DNA from: Paramoeba atlantica
Lineage: Eukaryota > Discosea
Assembly (NCBI GenBank): GCA_977017575.1
Contig: CDRNVI010000033.1
Coordinates: 62,001 to 126,000, forward strand
Reading direction: 5' to 3'
Length of the DNA: 64,000 bases
Made by a program: the position numbers and the translations under genes. A model generated the notes under the pieces. It was not told the DNA's origin. It saw only the letters and a list, made by a program, of their open reading frames with translations, and ran no database searches. Position 1 is the first letter of the stretch, and the number at the start of each line of letters is the position of its first letter. This document shows positions 8,496-18,118 of the stretch, one piece after another.

Positions 8496-10700
8496 ATGAC
8501 GAGCATACAGGTCGCGATTAGATTACGGCCGCTTCTGTCAGGAGAGTCCGGTGCGAATAACATGGAATATCACAGTGAAACAAAGAGAATATTATTCGGG
8601 CCGAAAACGTTTGATTGTGATCATCTGCTCAGCCCTGACTATAGCCAAGATAAAGTATTTCAGCAGTGTTGCCGTCCTACTCTAGATTCCATTCGCGATG
8701 GCTCGCAGGGTACGATTATGGTTTATGGGCAAACAGGAACAGGTAAAACACATACGATTTTCGGATCTGATCCGAAGAAAATGGATGGAATATTTTTTCT
8801 CTGCGTTTCACATCTCTTAGAGCGAATTCAAGACAGTCCATCGACGTTGTCTGTGTCTGTGGTTGAGGTGTACATGGAAAAAGTAACTGATTTGCAGACT
8901 GGGAAAGAGATTCCTGTATATCACGGAGCTGCACGAAATTTGACATGGTCCATAATATGTTCATTGCAACAATCCGCAGATATTATTTTTGGTGCGCTGC
9001 GAAGCCGTCATGTTGCCAGCACGTCAATGAATGAGAGAAGCAGCCGAAGTCACGTAATCGTAAACATGAAAATTTTGCGTCGGAAGAGCGTTGAGGTGTC
9101 CGACGAAGACTTGGCCGACGAAGCTGAGATTACGCTAAATGAATCGCATCTTGCCTTAGTTGATCTAGCAGGCTCAGAGTGTGTGGGTAAAAGCAAAGCG
9201 CAAGGGAAGACCATGCAAGAGGCGTCTTCGATAAATCGCAGCTTACTGGCATTGAAGAAAATCATACTGGACCTCTCATCTCCGAATCCTCCTTCGCACA
9301 TATCTTATCGGGATTCGAAACTGACCGAGCTCTTGCAGGACTCAATAGGCGGTTTTAGTCGGACCCTACTAATAGCTTGTGTATCCTCTAGCTCTAGGGA
9401 TATTGAAGAAACGAAATCTACCCTGGAATATGCCACAAAGGCACGCTTAATTAAGAATTTGGTTAATTCCGAGAAAGAGAAATTGCAACTAAAGATCAAA
9501 GGCCTGCAATATGAATTGCAGAAAGCAAAAAACAAGCTTGAAATTCAAGCGAATGAACGAGGACACGTCGTTATCACAAAGTCGGAGTACGACGACCTTT
9601 TACGAAGAGGCAGTCGTATCGAGGAGCTGGAAGAAGCACTAAAAGATGCACTTCAAAGTGCGGAGAAACGATTGAATGTTGTAGAATTTAACCAAGGTCT
9701 TATGAAAAAACTTCGTGAATCATTGAGACTAAAGGACGAAGAAATCAGCAATTTACACGCTCGCGTTAGCGGTGTAGAACATCGTCTTTTACCGCTATTC
9801 GAGAATTGCACTAATAGATTGGAGAACCTTCTTTGTGAGGAAGCGGATGCCGTGAATGAAAAAGTTGCTCAAATGCACTCTTCATACATTTCACACGCTC
9901 CTGAACTTTCCCCACAATGGGATTTGCTTGAAACCAAATTTTCTTCCGTGCTTGCAGAATTTCGCGACAACATAAACGAGCAGTTTACTGATATTCGGAA
10001 CACTGTGCAAGGCGTAATCAAGGCAGCTCCCTCAGCTGTTGACGTACAGGAATACAGAGACATTATCCCGGAACTACGGCGTAGTGCTGAGCGAACTTTA
10101 GAATTACTTAGTACTGTTGATAAGCGGGGAGATATGCTTCATGCTGTAACAAATGAAATGCAACAATATGCGGAAACATCGCATTCACATATTTTAGCCT
10201 CTCAGGCGGCTATTCGAGAAGATCGCTCGGAGAGAATATTGGTTCCTTGCGTACGAAAAATGCTGAAGGACTGCCAAGACGAATATTTCGCTCACGTGAA
10301 CCAAGATTCGTTGAAACTTCAAGAAAGGGAATTTTCATTTACTGGCCTGCGAGAGACTATGCATGAATTTCATGCACAAGCTGTGGAAATAACTAATGAA
10401 GAATGTAATCCAGAGAAACGTGCCCGGTTACCTCATGGCTCAGCAAGAGACACGACAAGTAGCTCCCGTTCCACCCTGCGTCGGGACATTTACGCGCGAG
10501 AAACAGACAGCCAAAAAGGATGCTCAGTAAAGGAGTCGCGAGCAGCTAGCGTGCAGCCGAGCAGCTCTGTAACAAATACCGAACACACCACTCCAAGGGC
10601 CGCGAGTGCATCCTATGAGCTGCCTAGCCTAAAAGACAAATCGTGGAATAGAAAGCGACCACTTACCAACGCTACGAATAAGACTGTACTCAAAAAATGA
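8496..10700 (+). CDS. Kinesin motor protein (N-terminal motor)
   Basis: A 734-aa microtubule motor. The motor domain fills about residues 3-325: P-loop YGQTGTGKTHT (about 77-87), switch I NERSSRSH, switch II LVDLAGSE, and the ETKSTLEYATKAR neck region. Coiled coil follows (about 325-450), then helical stalk/tail. A Ser/Arg/Lys-rich C-terminus (from about 640) has possible phosphorylation and nuclear-import signals. The layout is compatible with a mitotic kinesin such as kinesin-5, but I cannot fix the family. A pyrimidine-AG (8481-8485) lies 10 bp before the ATG. Confidence 0.9.
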   Translation: MTSIQVAIRLRPLLSGESGANNMEYHSETKRILFGPKTFDCDHLLSPDYSQDKVFQQCCRPTLDSIRDGSQGTIMVYGQTGTGKTHTIFGSDPKKMDGIFFLCVSHLLERIQDSPSTLSVSVVEVYMEKVTDLQTGKEIPVYHGAARNLTWSIICSLQQSADIIFGALRSRHVASTSMNERSSRSHVIVNMKILRRKSVEVSDEDLADEAEITLNESHLALVDLAGSECVGKSKAQGKTMQEASSINRSLLALKKIILDLSSPNPPSHISYRDSKLTELLQDSIGGFSRTLLIACVSSSSRDIEETKSTLEYATKARLIKNLVNSEKEKLQLKIKGLQYELQKAKNKLEIQANERGHVVITKSEYDDLLRRGSRIEELEEALKDALQSAEKRLNVVEFNQGLMKKLRESLRLKDEEISNLHARVSGVEHRLLPLFENCTNRLENLLCEEADAVNEKVAQMHSSYISHAPELSPQWDLLETKFSSVLAEFRDNINEQFTDIRNTVQGVIKAAPSAVDVQEYRDIIPELRRSAERTLELLSTVDKRGDMLHAVTNEMQQYAETSHSHILASQAAIREDRSERILVPCVRKMLKDCQDEYFAHVNQDSLKLQEREFSFTGLRETMHEFHAQAVEITNEECNPEKRARLPHGSARDTTSSSRSTLRRDIYARETDSQKGCSVKESRAASVQPSSSVTNTEHTTPRAASASYELPSLKDKSWNRKRPLTNATNKTVLKK

Positions 10701-11983
10701 GTAAGACGTCGCAAATATTTTCCTATGGGAACTGACTTCTCTACTCTGTATTTCATTCTCCTCGTTCTCCTTGTCTAGCATCATCATCGTATGACTTGCC
10801 TTAAGGTCTACTATAAAAATGAAAAAGTGTTCCTTTCGGATTAAATGTTTTACACTCTGTATGCGCCAGATGGTATTCTTTTAGACATACAAGCGCACCA
10901 CTTTACCTGTATCAAGGACCCTTCATCACCTACCCTACATCCCTCCGAAACTAAAACCATCTCCTTTTTCTTTTTACCCACCTCATCTTCAAACCTCATA
11001 AAATTAGCCTCAGGGGTCCGAATAACTATAAAACTTTATTATAGGTACTTTAAAGTAACTATATAATTTTTCCCTACCTTTATCTACCTATATTTTTTTG
11101 TCAATGATTTGCACTGGAATCGTACTATTTTATTGAAATTTTTCAATGCCTGGGCTCTCGGGTAATACAGAAAGTCGAGCTAAATTTGTCCAGCGTTATT
11201 AGCAATAAGGCCTTGTACTACTTACAAGGAGGTGGAGGCCGGAAAACAATTTCTGAATGTCGGCTCTGTAGTTCAAAAGCGGAACTTTGTTTGCGAAAAA
11301 GGCACTCGGACCTCGTACTCTTCAGCCCTGAGTCATAGTGAAGGAGAAGCGAGTCAGAAAGCGGAAGACGGAAAATGCTGTTGAAAGTGCAAATTTATGT
11401 CAAGTCCTATAAACCTTTCAAAGGTGTTCGAAACCATGATATAATGGAAGTGTGATCATGGAGTATGAAACGCGGCCATTCAGGATCCATTGTAGCAGAC
11501 ACTGGCTATTCCCATAGTAGAACAACATGTTCAATATGCGTCTTGTGTTCTGGAAATGCTACAATCTGGAGTCAAGTGGTAGTGGAAATTTTAGAAGCAG
11601 AAACATTGATAACATTGTTCAACAATGTAATCGTTGATATCGCATGGCTTATCAACGCCGATCAGAGAAGGCCTGGTGGAAGTGTTTTCCACGTCTGATG
11701 CTGATGAAGCTTGTTCGGCACTATAACTGCCTGAAAACTATACCTGTGCAAGATTGTTTCCTAAGTAGGTAATCAGAAAAATCATTCCCTCCAACAAGGC
11801 CTACTCTCCGCGACCCGAGCACCCAGACTGCACAGATTCCCCACCCAAATGGCACAAAGAGTCGACCGCTAAAATTATAGGTACATAAAACTTTAAAGGT
11901 AGTATAGGTACTTTATAGTATCTTTATTTCTTTTTTTCCTAAAAACAGCCTAAAACAACTCTACCCCATCTTCTCTATCCTCG
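10701..11983. other. Long intergenic region with direct repeats
   Basis: No gene is recognised in nearly 1.3 kb. Short open frames at 10845-11066 and 11465-11698 have no recognisable features. Two similar segments around TATAGGTACTTTA(A/T)AGTA lie at about 11028-11062 and 11884-11926 in direct orientation, enclosing some 820 bp. The second copy sits just before the cyclase gene. The enclosed block could be an insertion. Confidence 0.45.
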
Positions 11984-12754
11984 ATGAAACCCCAGCAACA
12001 CCAACAAAACCCCCCTCCCCCACCCCCCTCCCCCACCTTTCCCTCCCCCTCCCCCACCGTCTACGACCTCACGCACGACCTCCACGCCTCCCACCCCGTC
12101 TGGCCGGGCCGTCTCCCGCTCCGCCGCACCCGCGACACCTCCGTCCCCACCGAGGGCTACGCCACCGAGCACTACACCCTCGGCGGGGACTGCGGCACCC
12201 ACGTCGACGCCCCCGCCCACTTCTTCCCCCACCTCCCCCCCCTCGACCGCATCCCCCCCCACCGCCTTGTCGCCCCCTTGGTCGTGGTGGACGTCGCGGA
12301 GAGGTGTCGCGGGGACCCGACCTACGGGCTGGGGGTACGCGACATAGCGGAGTGGGAGGGGAGGTACGGGGGGATCCCGCACGGGGCGCTGGTGTGTATG
12401 CGCTCCGGGTTTGATGAGAGGTTTGAGAAGGGGGGGGGGAGGGGGGAGGGGGGGGGAGATGAGTATTGTAACGCCATGAGGTTTCCGGGGTGGAGTGCGG
12501 AAGCGGCGAGGTATTTGGTGGAACGTGGGGAGGGGGATTCGATTGTGGGTATTGGGGTGGATACGTTGTCCACGGATGTGGGTACGGATGAGAGTTTTCC
12601 GGTGCATAACATTGTACTGGGCGCGGGATTGTATCAGGTGGAGAATTTAAACTTGCGTAATGTTCCGGTCGTGGGGTGCACGGTGGTTGTGGCTCCATTG
12701 CGGATTCGTGGCGCCCCAGAATCCCCGGCGAGGGTGATCGCGTTTTACAGGTGA
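11984..12754 (+). CDS. Cyclase-family metal-dependent hydrolase (kynurenine formamidase-like)
   Basis: A 256-aa protein of the cyclase family, whose members hydrolyse amides or lactones; kynurenine formamidase KynB is the known example. Recognised features: YDLTHDLHASHPVWPG near the N-terminus, the metal-site segment GTHVDAPAHF (about residues 70-79), and SFPVHNIVLGAGLYQVENL near the end. The usual HxGTHxD has Asp where the first His is expected (DCGTHVD). Poly-Pro/Ser at the start and a glycine-rich insert (about 149-161) lie in extreme C- and G-runs. The stop lies inside AGGTGAGT, which resembles a splice donor, so a spliced longer end is possible. The substrate is unknown. Confidence 0.8.
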   Translation: MKPQQHQQNPPPPPPSPTFPSPSPTVYDLTHDLHASHPVWPGRLPLRRTRDTSVPTEGYATEHYTLGGDCGTHVDAPAHFFPHLPPLDRIPPHRLVAPLVVVDVAERCRGDPTYGLGVRDIAEWEGRYGGIPHGALVCMRSGFDERFEKGGGRGEGGGDEYCNAMRFPGWSAEAARYLVERGEGDSIVGIGVDTLSTDVGTDESFPVHNIVLGAGLYQVENLNLRNVPVVGCTVVVAPLRIRGAPESPARVIAFYR

Positions 12755-12968
12755 GTCCTGTTGAGCTTATGAGGCCTACAGTAGTAGTGCTCGCTAAGGT
12801 CCAAAACAAGGCAAATGTCCTCTTAACCTTCCATCCCCACCTTTTAATAGTCCTATACAGTATTTTGCTTTTGACTGATATTCGGTTAGGTAATGCACGA
12901 TTGTAGTAATTTGTTTTTGTTTTTCGAATAGGAAACTTTCGTGAAAAGACTTGTTCTATCTATGAAAA

Positions 12969-13748
12969 ATGCATAGAGCAACTGGACAACGGCTTTGCTC
13001 ACTTCAATCAGCGCAGATGTTTAGTGTCCCACGTTGGGCGCCACGGAAAACGTACTCCGTCAACCTGAGTAATTATTTAAATGGATTGTACTGCTATCCG
13101 ATAGATAGTTTTTTGCAACGACACGCGAAAGCCACGTCCGAGGAGAATATTTTGTGGCGCACCAAGTTTTTGGTTGTGAAGGACTCCAAAGTGCATGGAG
13201 TATATCAACCGCCGTGTGCTCACCCCCTTCCGGTTTCGTTTGCTCCTGAAGGTATTGCCCTAGAGGATTACAAAAATTTTGTTGCCGCACACGACGGAAA
13301 CGTTTTCGTACTTATTGCCAGTCGTCTCACCATTATGTGTGGTTTTTTGCGTCACGATGGCACCTGGGCAAAAAGGCCCTGGATCCACCCTATTGATTCC
13401 GTCTCCCGCGCGAACAGAATGCGAACCACTCGAAACTCTTCCGCGTTTCGTGAGATGTGCAACTTCTTTAACGCGCACACAGCAGAGATCGAGGCCGCGG
13501 CAACGCTGTACTTCCGTGTCTCCCCCGAGCACATAGTGTTAAATCCCACTTCGGAGCACTGCAAACGACAAGCCATGGTTGAGCACCACTCCGCGGTGAT
13601 TTGGGGGGACCAGTTGGAGAATAACCAAACGATCCCCTTTGGGGCCGATCCCAGGTGGGCGCCCCTCCCCTCTTGCGGGTGGGAGCAGCTGTTTCACACG
13701 GACGGGGTGCTACGTTTCATGAACAATGGCATTGTAGAGGTCGCGTAG
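12969..13748 (+). CDS. Hypothetical protein (259 aa)
   Basis: A clear 259-codon frame with the same composition bias as neighbouring GC-rich genes (G/C-rich third positions towards the end). The N-terminus (MHRATGQRLCSLQSAQMFSV) is basic and lacks acidic residues until about residue 60, so a mitochondrial presequence is possible. No domain is recognised. Aromatic- and His-rich stretches (WAKRPWIHPID, WAPLPSCGWEQLFHTDG) suggest a folded enzyme-like core. A pyrimidine tract with AG (12930-12931) lies 37 bp upstream. The function is unknown. Confidence 0.7.
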   Translation: MHRATGQRLCSLQSAQMFSVPRWAPRKTYSVNLSNYLNGLYCYPIDSFLQRHAKATSEENILWRTKFLVVKDSKVHGVYQPPCAHPLPVSFAPEGIALEDYKNFVAAHDGNVFVLIASRLTIMCGFLRHDGTWAKRPWIHPIDSVSRANRMRTTRNSSAFREMCNFFNAHTAEIEAAATLYFRVSPEHIVLNPTSEHCKRQAMVEHHSAVIWGDQLENNQTIPFGADPRWAPLPSCGWEQLFHTDGVLRFMNNGIVEVA

Positions 13749-14087
13749 GTCGTGAGAGGGTTTAACGGGGTGATCATTCTACCAGTCTACTACTGTTTCT
13801 CTGCGTTCGAAAATGCACTGGTTTTTTCTCGTATTGTTCACTTTTTGTGCTCTCGACTTGGAGCGATTACATTTCTGGGGAATAGTGGACAGTAACAAAA
13901 TAACAAAAATTAACGAAAAGAGTTTTGAAGAAGACTGTAGGTCCACGTTCAACGCATCTGGAATCTTAAAGCATAACTGTAACCTTATCATACATGTATT
14001 CAATATTCTAGTTCACTGTCGTGTACCTCTTTTAATATGTGCATGCATATGACGTAAATCATATTTCCCATATTCTAAAGCGCTTTA

Positions 14088-14366
14088 ATGGGGTTCAATC
14101 TTACCGATATTTTGAGAGCTTCTCTGTTGATAGTAAATAGCATGGCAATTCTTTCTGAGCGGAGATTTCTTGCGAAATGGGGGATGGCCTCGCACGATGT
14201 AATGCGATCGCTCCAAACCATTAATACTAACGACATTGATGGGCAATTTGAACCTGGTTTGAGAACTCAAGTCGCCAACATCTTGAGCAGTGTCCGCCTT
14301 ATACTCCGAATTCCACTGATTATCATAAACGTTCTCGCAATAATACTGGGAATAATCCTTGGATAA
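14088..14366 (+). CDS. YOS1: YOS1/IER3IP1-like ER-Golgi membrane protein
   Basis: A 92-aa protein matching the small Yos1/IER3IP1 family (about 80-90 aa): hydrophobic N-terminus MGFNLTDILRASLLIVNSMA, ERRFLAKWG, and a C-terminal segment with SSVRLILRIPLIIINVLAI, very close to the family pattern SVRTxMRxPLIxxN. In yeast Yos1 works with Yip1-Yif1 in COPII vesicle transport. It has two membrane segments. The gene lies 240 bp before syntaxin 5, another ER-Golgi factor. Confidence 0.9.
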   Translation: MGFNLTDILRASLLIVNSMAILSERRFLAKWGMASHDVMRSLQTINTNDIDGQFEPGLRTQVANILSSVRLILRIPLIIINVLAIILGIILG

Positions 14367-14606
14367 GACACATATGCTAAAATTTTACATGCGATATGTA
14401 ATTTATTTTGTCGGTCTGATATCTACGACACGGTAGATAAAGTGGTTACATGTGTAACATGTCAGTGTAACGCAACATTTTTTTAAGTATTAAGTGATCA
14501 TAAATTACCTTTTCTAAGCTCCAATGGTGCTTCAATATCGATATTCCTTGCTTATAGGACGGATTTTTGCACCACAAAATGCATTCCTTGTGATAAAATG
14601 TAAAGC

Positions 14607-15542
14607 ATGAACTTTCGTTCCGAACCTGTCGACCGCACCAAGGATTTGTTTCAGTATATAAAGATTCGACAAGACACACAGATCGACAAGCCATTTCACA
14701 GAAAAAGGTCTGCACACCATCCGCATGGGTCAGAAAAAACTGCGTCGACAGCAGCAAGTAGATCCTTTTCCCCTCCAGATTTGACACCCATGACATTTGT
14801 CGCGCACTCTATGACACTCGCTGAGCAGATTTCTGCAACACAGGATATGGTCCACAATTTAACCGAAGCAGTAGCGGGTTCTAATCGCTTTGGGAACGTT
14901 TTTGACGACGCTACACGTGATGTCCAGGAGCTGATATCGCTTATTCGACGTTCGCTAAAGGAAATTCAACACGAAACAGAATCTTTGGCTCGCAAGAGAT
15001 CTCAGACAATCAGGTATAGTAGCGAGCAAGAAGCTCAGAACGAAGATGTCATCGTTCATTCGTTACGGTTAAGACACATGAAACTTGCCAAGTCATTTCA
15101 AAATCAGTTAGCACTTCGCACCAAGGCGCTTGCCGAGGTGAATAAGCGACGTAGTAGATATGTTTATCACGGATCTGATCGCAATACTCTATTTAGCTCT
15201 GACGAAAGAGGTTCTGTCGAATCTACTACGTTAAAGCTAGAAGAAACCGCATCTCAAACTCGGGATTTTTCACAGAGGGCAAAAGCTGCACATGGCCTTG
15301 AGAAATCTGTTCATCAGCTTTCGGATGTTTTTCAAGATTTTACCCGCTTAGTAACCGAACAGGAATCACTGTTGTTGCGAATAGATGACGAGACGGAATG
15401 GTCACTAGGAGCCGTGCAAACGGGTCAGGGAGAACTACTCCGATATTTTCATAGCTTGCGGTCCAATCGGGGATTTATTCTTCAAGTCCTCTCTATTCTT
15501 TTAGGATTCGTATTGATTATTGGAATGGTTGTCCTCAAATAA
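14607..15542 (+). CDS. SED5: Syntaxin 5 / Sed5-like Qa-SNARE
   Basis: A 311-aa tail-anchored SNARE of the cis-Golgi. Near the N-terminus is DRTKDLFQ, matching the DRTxxF motif of Sed5 proteins that contacts Sly1. The segment VIVHSLRLRHMKLAKSFQNQ with RTKALAEVNKRR matches the syntaxin-5 Habc region. The SNARE motif (about 230-290) has the central glutamine in LVTEQESLLLRIDDE. A single transmembrane segment (about 290-309) ends the protein. In its family it pairs with Rab1-dependent tethering of ER-derived vesicles; Rab1 is encoded at 50686. Confidence 0.9.
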   Translation: MNFRSEPVDRTKDLFQYIKIRQDTQIDKPFHRKRSAHHPHGSEKTASTAASRSFSPPDLTPMTFVAHSMTLAEQISATQDMVHNLTEAVAGSNRFGNVFDDATRDVQELISLIRRSLKEIQHETESLARKRSQTIRYSSEQEAQNEDVIVHSLRLRHMKLAKSFQNQLALRTKALAEVNKRRSRYVYHGSDRNTLFSSDERGSVESTTLKLEETASQTRDFSQRAKAAHGLEKSVHQLSDVFQDFTRLVTEQESLLLRIDDETEWSLGAVQTGQGELLRYFHSLRSNRGFILQVLSILLGFVLIIGMVVLK

Positions 15543-15669
15543 CAACAAGTAACAGAACTTTTAAACTTTGTTTGATTTCACGCCATTAGCCCCCTTCACC
15601 CTCAAACAACGTTCTGTTTGTCACTTAGCAAAAATCAGATTAATTTTAACTTTTCTCCTGTGTATCGAT

Positions 15670-17523
15670 ATGTCGATCAGCTCCTTCGGCCGCGTGCTTT
15701 CAAAATTAAAAAAGGAACATGGAGGACAACCCCCACCCCCTCGTGACAAACAACACCCCCCTATTCCTCCCCATTTACTTTCCCACCCCGGAACCGGTCA
15801 TGACCCGTACGACTCCCATCCTCCCCCGCACCCCCCGTCCTACCGCATGGACGCCCACTCTCGTGAGTCCCACCCCCCACCCTACCCCTACCCCACCCAC
15901 GAGTCCTACAATCCCGGTCACTGGCCAAACCACGAACGACCTCGAGAGTCTCCCATCGACCCCCGGAGTTACCCGCCCTCACTACAATCCTACGGGCCGC
16001 CTCGGCCGTCTATTGGAGAAGACATCCTGCCGGAGGTCCCGTTAGGAACTTCGTTCTCCCATCTCGGGGCTCCGATGACCAGCTCTCCGACGACAAGCTC
16101 CTCTCTCGGCAGCCATCTTGACGGTTTCGGGTCCTCAAGAGCCCGTTCTCCTCGACTACAGGGAGCTCTCCCCTCCTCGATCCCAGCCATCCCTTCCCCG
16201 TCTTCGTCTTCTGTTCCTTCGCCTGTGGACACAACCAATGCAGGGATTGAGGTCACACTACAAAAAGCAACCCCCCAGGACCCCCTGGGGCTAAACTTAA
16301 ATGAGAATTTAGTGGTCGTGGGGATCCACGAGAACTCGGTAGCCTATCGAGCGCACGTCCCGCTGCGTCATCGTGTGGTGCTGGTCAATGGGCAGCTGGT
16401 GAGTAATTTGGACCAGTTCCGACATGCCCTGGCCACCGACGGTAGTGGGTTGGACATTAAACTAAGGCTATCGCCCACGGTGCTGCGTAGTCAGTTGAAC
16501 CAGGAGCTACTGGATAAAGTCGTGGCGAGGATAATTTCTGGGGAGGAGATTGATTTAGAGGCACTGAAGGCTAACGTGCGGTATGAGTTTCTCCATGAGG
16601 CAAGTCCGTTTCACAGTGCCTTTACACGTCGGTTAGAGGCAGCGCGCAGGGTGATGAAATATTTGGATGATTTCGAGGTTTCGTTGGAAGAAACGGACGA
16701 GTTTGAGGCAGCGAAAGAATGCACCGATGAGGAGCTAGACGCCGCGCTGAAGTGGCTTGATACATTTGATCCTCCGAAAACTACGTCCGGTGAAGACGCT
16801 GCCCCCTCTACAGGGTCGGCGAGTATTCCTAGTGAGTGGATCTCTGAAACAGGACTTGGTATTGCTGAGAAAGGTCCGTATGGAAATGAGGTGGGTGGGA
16901 ATTTGCCCACGCCCTCGGCCTCCGAAGGACTTCCTTCTCATCCGGTGGCTGTTGTAGTGAACGCACCGATGGCAGAGCTCCCGCCCAGCGCCCCCGTAGC
17001 GAACGCCCTGGCATCTGTGAATGATGCAGCCATGCCTGCGATCGATAAAACGACGGAACTGACATCACAGACTGGCGGCATCGAGGCACTTAGAACCTTA
17101 CCAGGGAATAAAATAACATCTCTTGCGGAACTTAGTGAGGAGGAAAACTCGGAGGATAATGTGATCATAAATAAGGCACCCCAACCCCCAACCGCGACTC
17201 CCGTGTCCCGCGGCTCACACCGCGAGGGAGAAAAAGGAAAGGATATCACCGAAGATCGTGAAAAGATAAGAAGAGACAAACGAAAAGAGCGTGCCGGTTA
17301 TCAAGAAAATAAGGCTGTTGAAGATCGCTATGCTGCGCGCCGAGCCCGTCACGAGTCCCCTTACCGCAGTCGGTCCCGTTCTCGATCAAGAAAATACAAA
17401 AGGAAGTCTGCTGAAAGGGATAGACGATCGGATCGTGTGCACAGGAAAAGTCCACGACGCACAGAAAGATCGCCGGACAGAAGAGACCGTGAAACAAGAT
17501 CTCGGCGCACAGGTAGGAGATGA
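15670..17523 (+). CDS. PDZ-like domain protein with Pro-rich N-terminus and RS-rich C-terminus
   Basis: Read from the ATG at 15670 (617 aa). Residues about 15-120 are Pro/His/Tyr-rich and disordered. A PDZ-like fold is suggested at about 190-280: DPLGLNLNENLVVVGIHENS, then VVLVNGQLVSNLDQFRHAL, resembling the GLG...V..V..GS.A pattern and the DxIxxVNG step of PDZ domains. An acidic helical segment follows (about 285-385). The last 90 residues are Arg/Ser/Asp/Glu-rich (SRSRSRKYKRK, RKSPRRTERSPDRRDRE), as in splicing-related SR proteins. A nuclear RNA-processing scaffold is an inference. I know no family with this order. Confidence 0.75.
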   Translation: MSISSFGRVLSKLKKEHGGQPPPPRDKQHPPIPPHLLSHPGTGHDPYDSHPPPHPPSYRMDAHSRESHPPPYPYPTHESYNPGHWPNHERPRESPIDPRSYPPSLQSYGPPRPSIGEDILPEVPLGTSFSHLGAPMTSSPTTSSSLGSHLDGFGSSRARSPRLQGALPSSIPAIPSPSSSSVPSPVDTTNAGIEVTLQKATPQDPLGLNLNENLVVVGIHENSVAYRAHVPLRHRVVLVNGQLVSNLDQFRHALATDGSGLDIKLRLSPTVLRSQLNQELLDKVVARIISGEEIDLEALKANVRYEFLHEASPFHSAFTRRLEAARRVMKYLDDFEVSLEETDEFEAAKECTDEELDAALKWLDTFDPPKTTSGEDAAPSTGSASIPSEWISETGLGIAEKGPYGNEVGGNLPTPSASEGLPSHPVAVVVNAPMAELPPSAPVANALASVNDAAMPAIDKTTELTSQTGGIEALRTLPGNKITSLAELSEEENSEDNVIINKAPQPPTATPVSRGSHREGEKGKDITEDREKIRRDKRKERAGYQENKAVEDRYAARRARHESPYRSRSRSRSRKYKRKSAERDRRSDRVHRKSPRRTERSPDRRDRETRSRRTGRR

Positions 17524-18118
17524 GAAATCGTGTTTAGCCTTTTAGCACTAAAAAATGTTGCATCTTTTTGGTTTTTGTACTCAAATTAGTTCCCAGATCG
17601 TACAGGCGGCTGTACAGGACTGGTACCGCTGCGGGGTACGATAGCTGGGTTAGGGTGGAGTAGCAAAACCTCCAATTAATTAATGTTCGAAAAAAAAAGA
17701 ATCCCCCCCCCCAAAAAAAAAAGTTCGAATTAGTTTGAACTGATTTGAATCACAGTACGTAGTTATCACGCATAAATTGCTCTTATATTCCATGCAAATT
17801 GGGTTTTGAGCATTACCCTTTGTTGGATATTTTTTTTGCGTCGCGACTATGCGCACCACAGTGTACAATATTCTCTCCACTGACGAATTTATTTTGAGTG
17901 ATCTCAGGTGTTGTCATGTTTACCTTTTTGTATGTGTCGGTAAGCTATCTGTCATTCAATTTTTAGCATGGTTCGCGGAAGCTTTAAAACTTTAAATAAA
18001 CTTATTTAAAGTTTTTAGCTGATTTCTTTTTGCGTTTGCACGCAATGATACAATGATTTGTTATCTACTAATCGTGTAGTTGGTACCTCTCCCATACGCA
18101 AAGTACGACAGTACAGAC
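17524..18118. other. Intergenic region with a stable hairpin
   Basis: Mostly AT-rich, with C9/A10 runs near 17703-17722. It contains the GC-rich hairpin described separately at 17592-17649. No gene is seen. Confidence 0.5.
17592..17649 (+). ncRNA. Candidate structured RNA hairpin
   Basis: CCCAG-ATCGTAC (17592-17603) pairs fully with GTACGAT-(AG)-CTGGG (17636-17649), with a two-base bulge. Inside, GCGGC and GTAC pair with GTAC and GCTGC around a 7-base loop, with one mismatch and one G-U pair. The folded length is 58 bases with about 21 pairs. It sits 68 bp after the stop of the PDZ-RS gene, in otherwise AT-rich DNA. It could be a 3'UTR element, a processing signal or an independent small RNA. 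The class is unknown. Confidence 0.4.

Noticed and set aside
11975-12809. Long open frames on the minus strand opposite the cyclase gene
   Set aside because: They come from extreme C/G runs in the coding gene. The + frame has clear family motifs and the minus frames are low-complexity Pro/Gly/Arg.
13813-14052. 79-codon frame with a signal-peptide-like start
   Set aside because: Only 35 bp before YOS1, much tighter than usual spacing here, and no homology recognised; probably part of an intergenic region.
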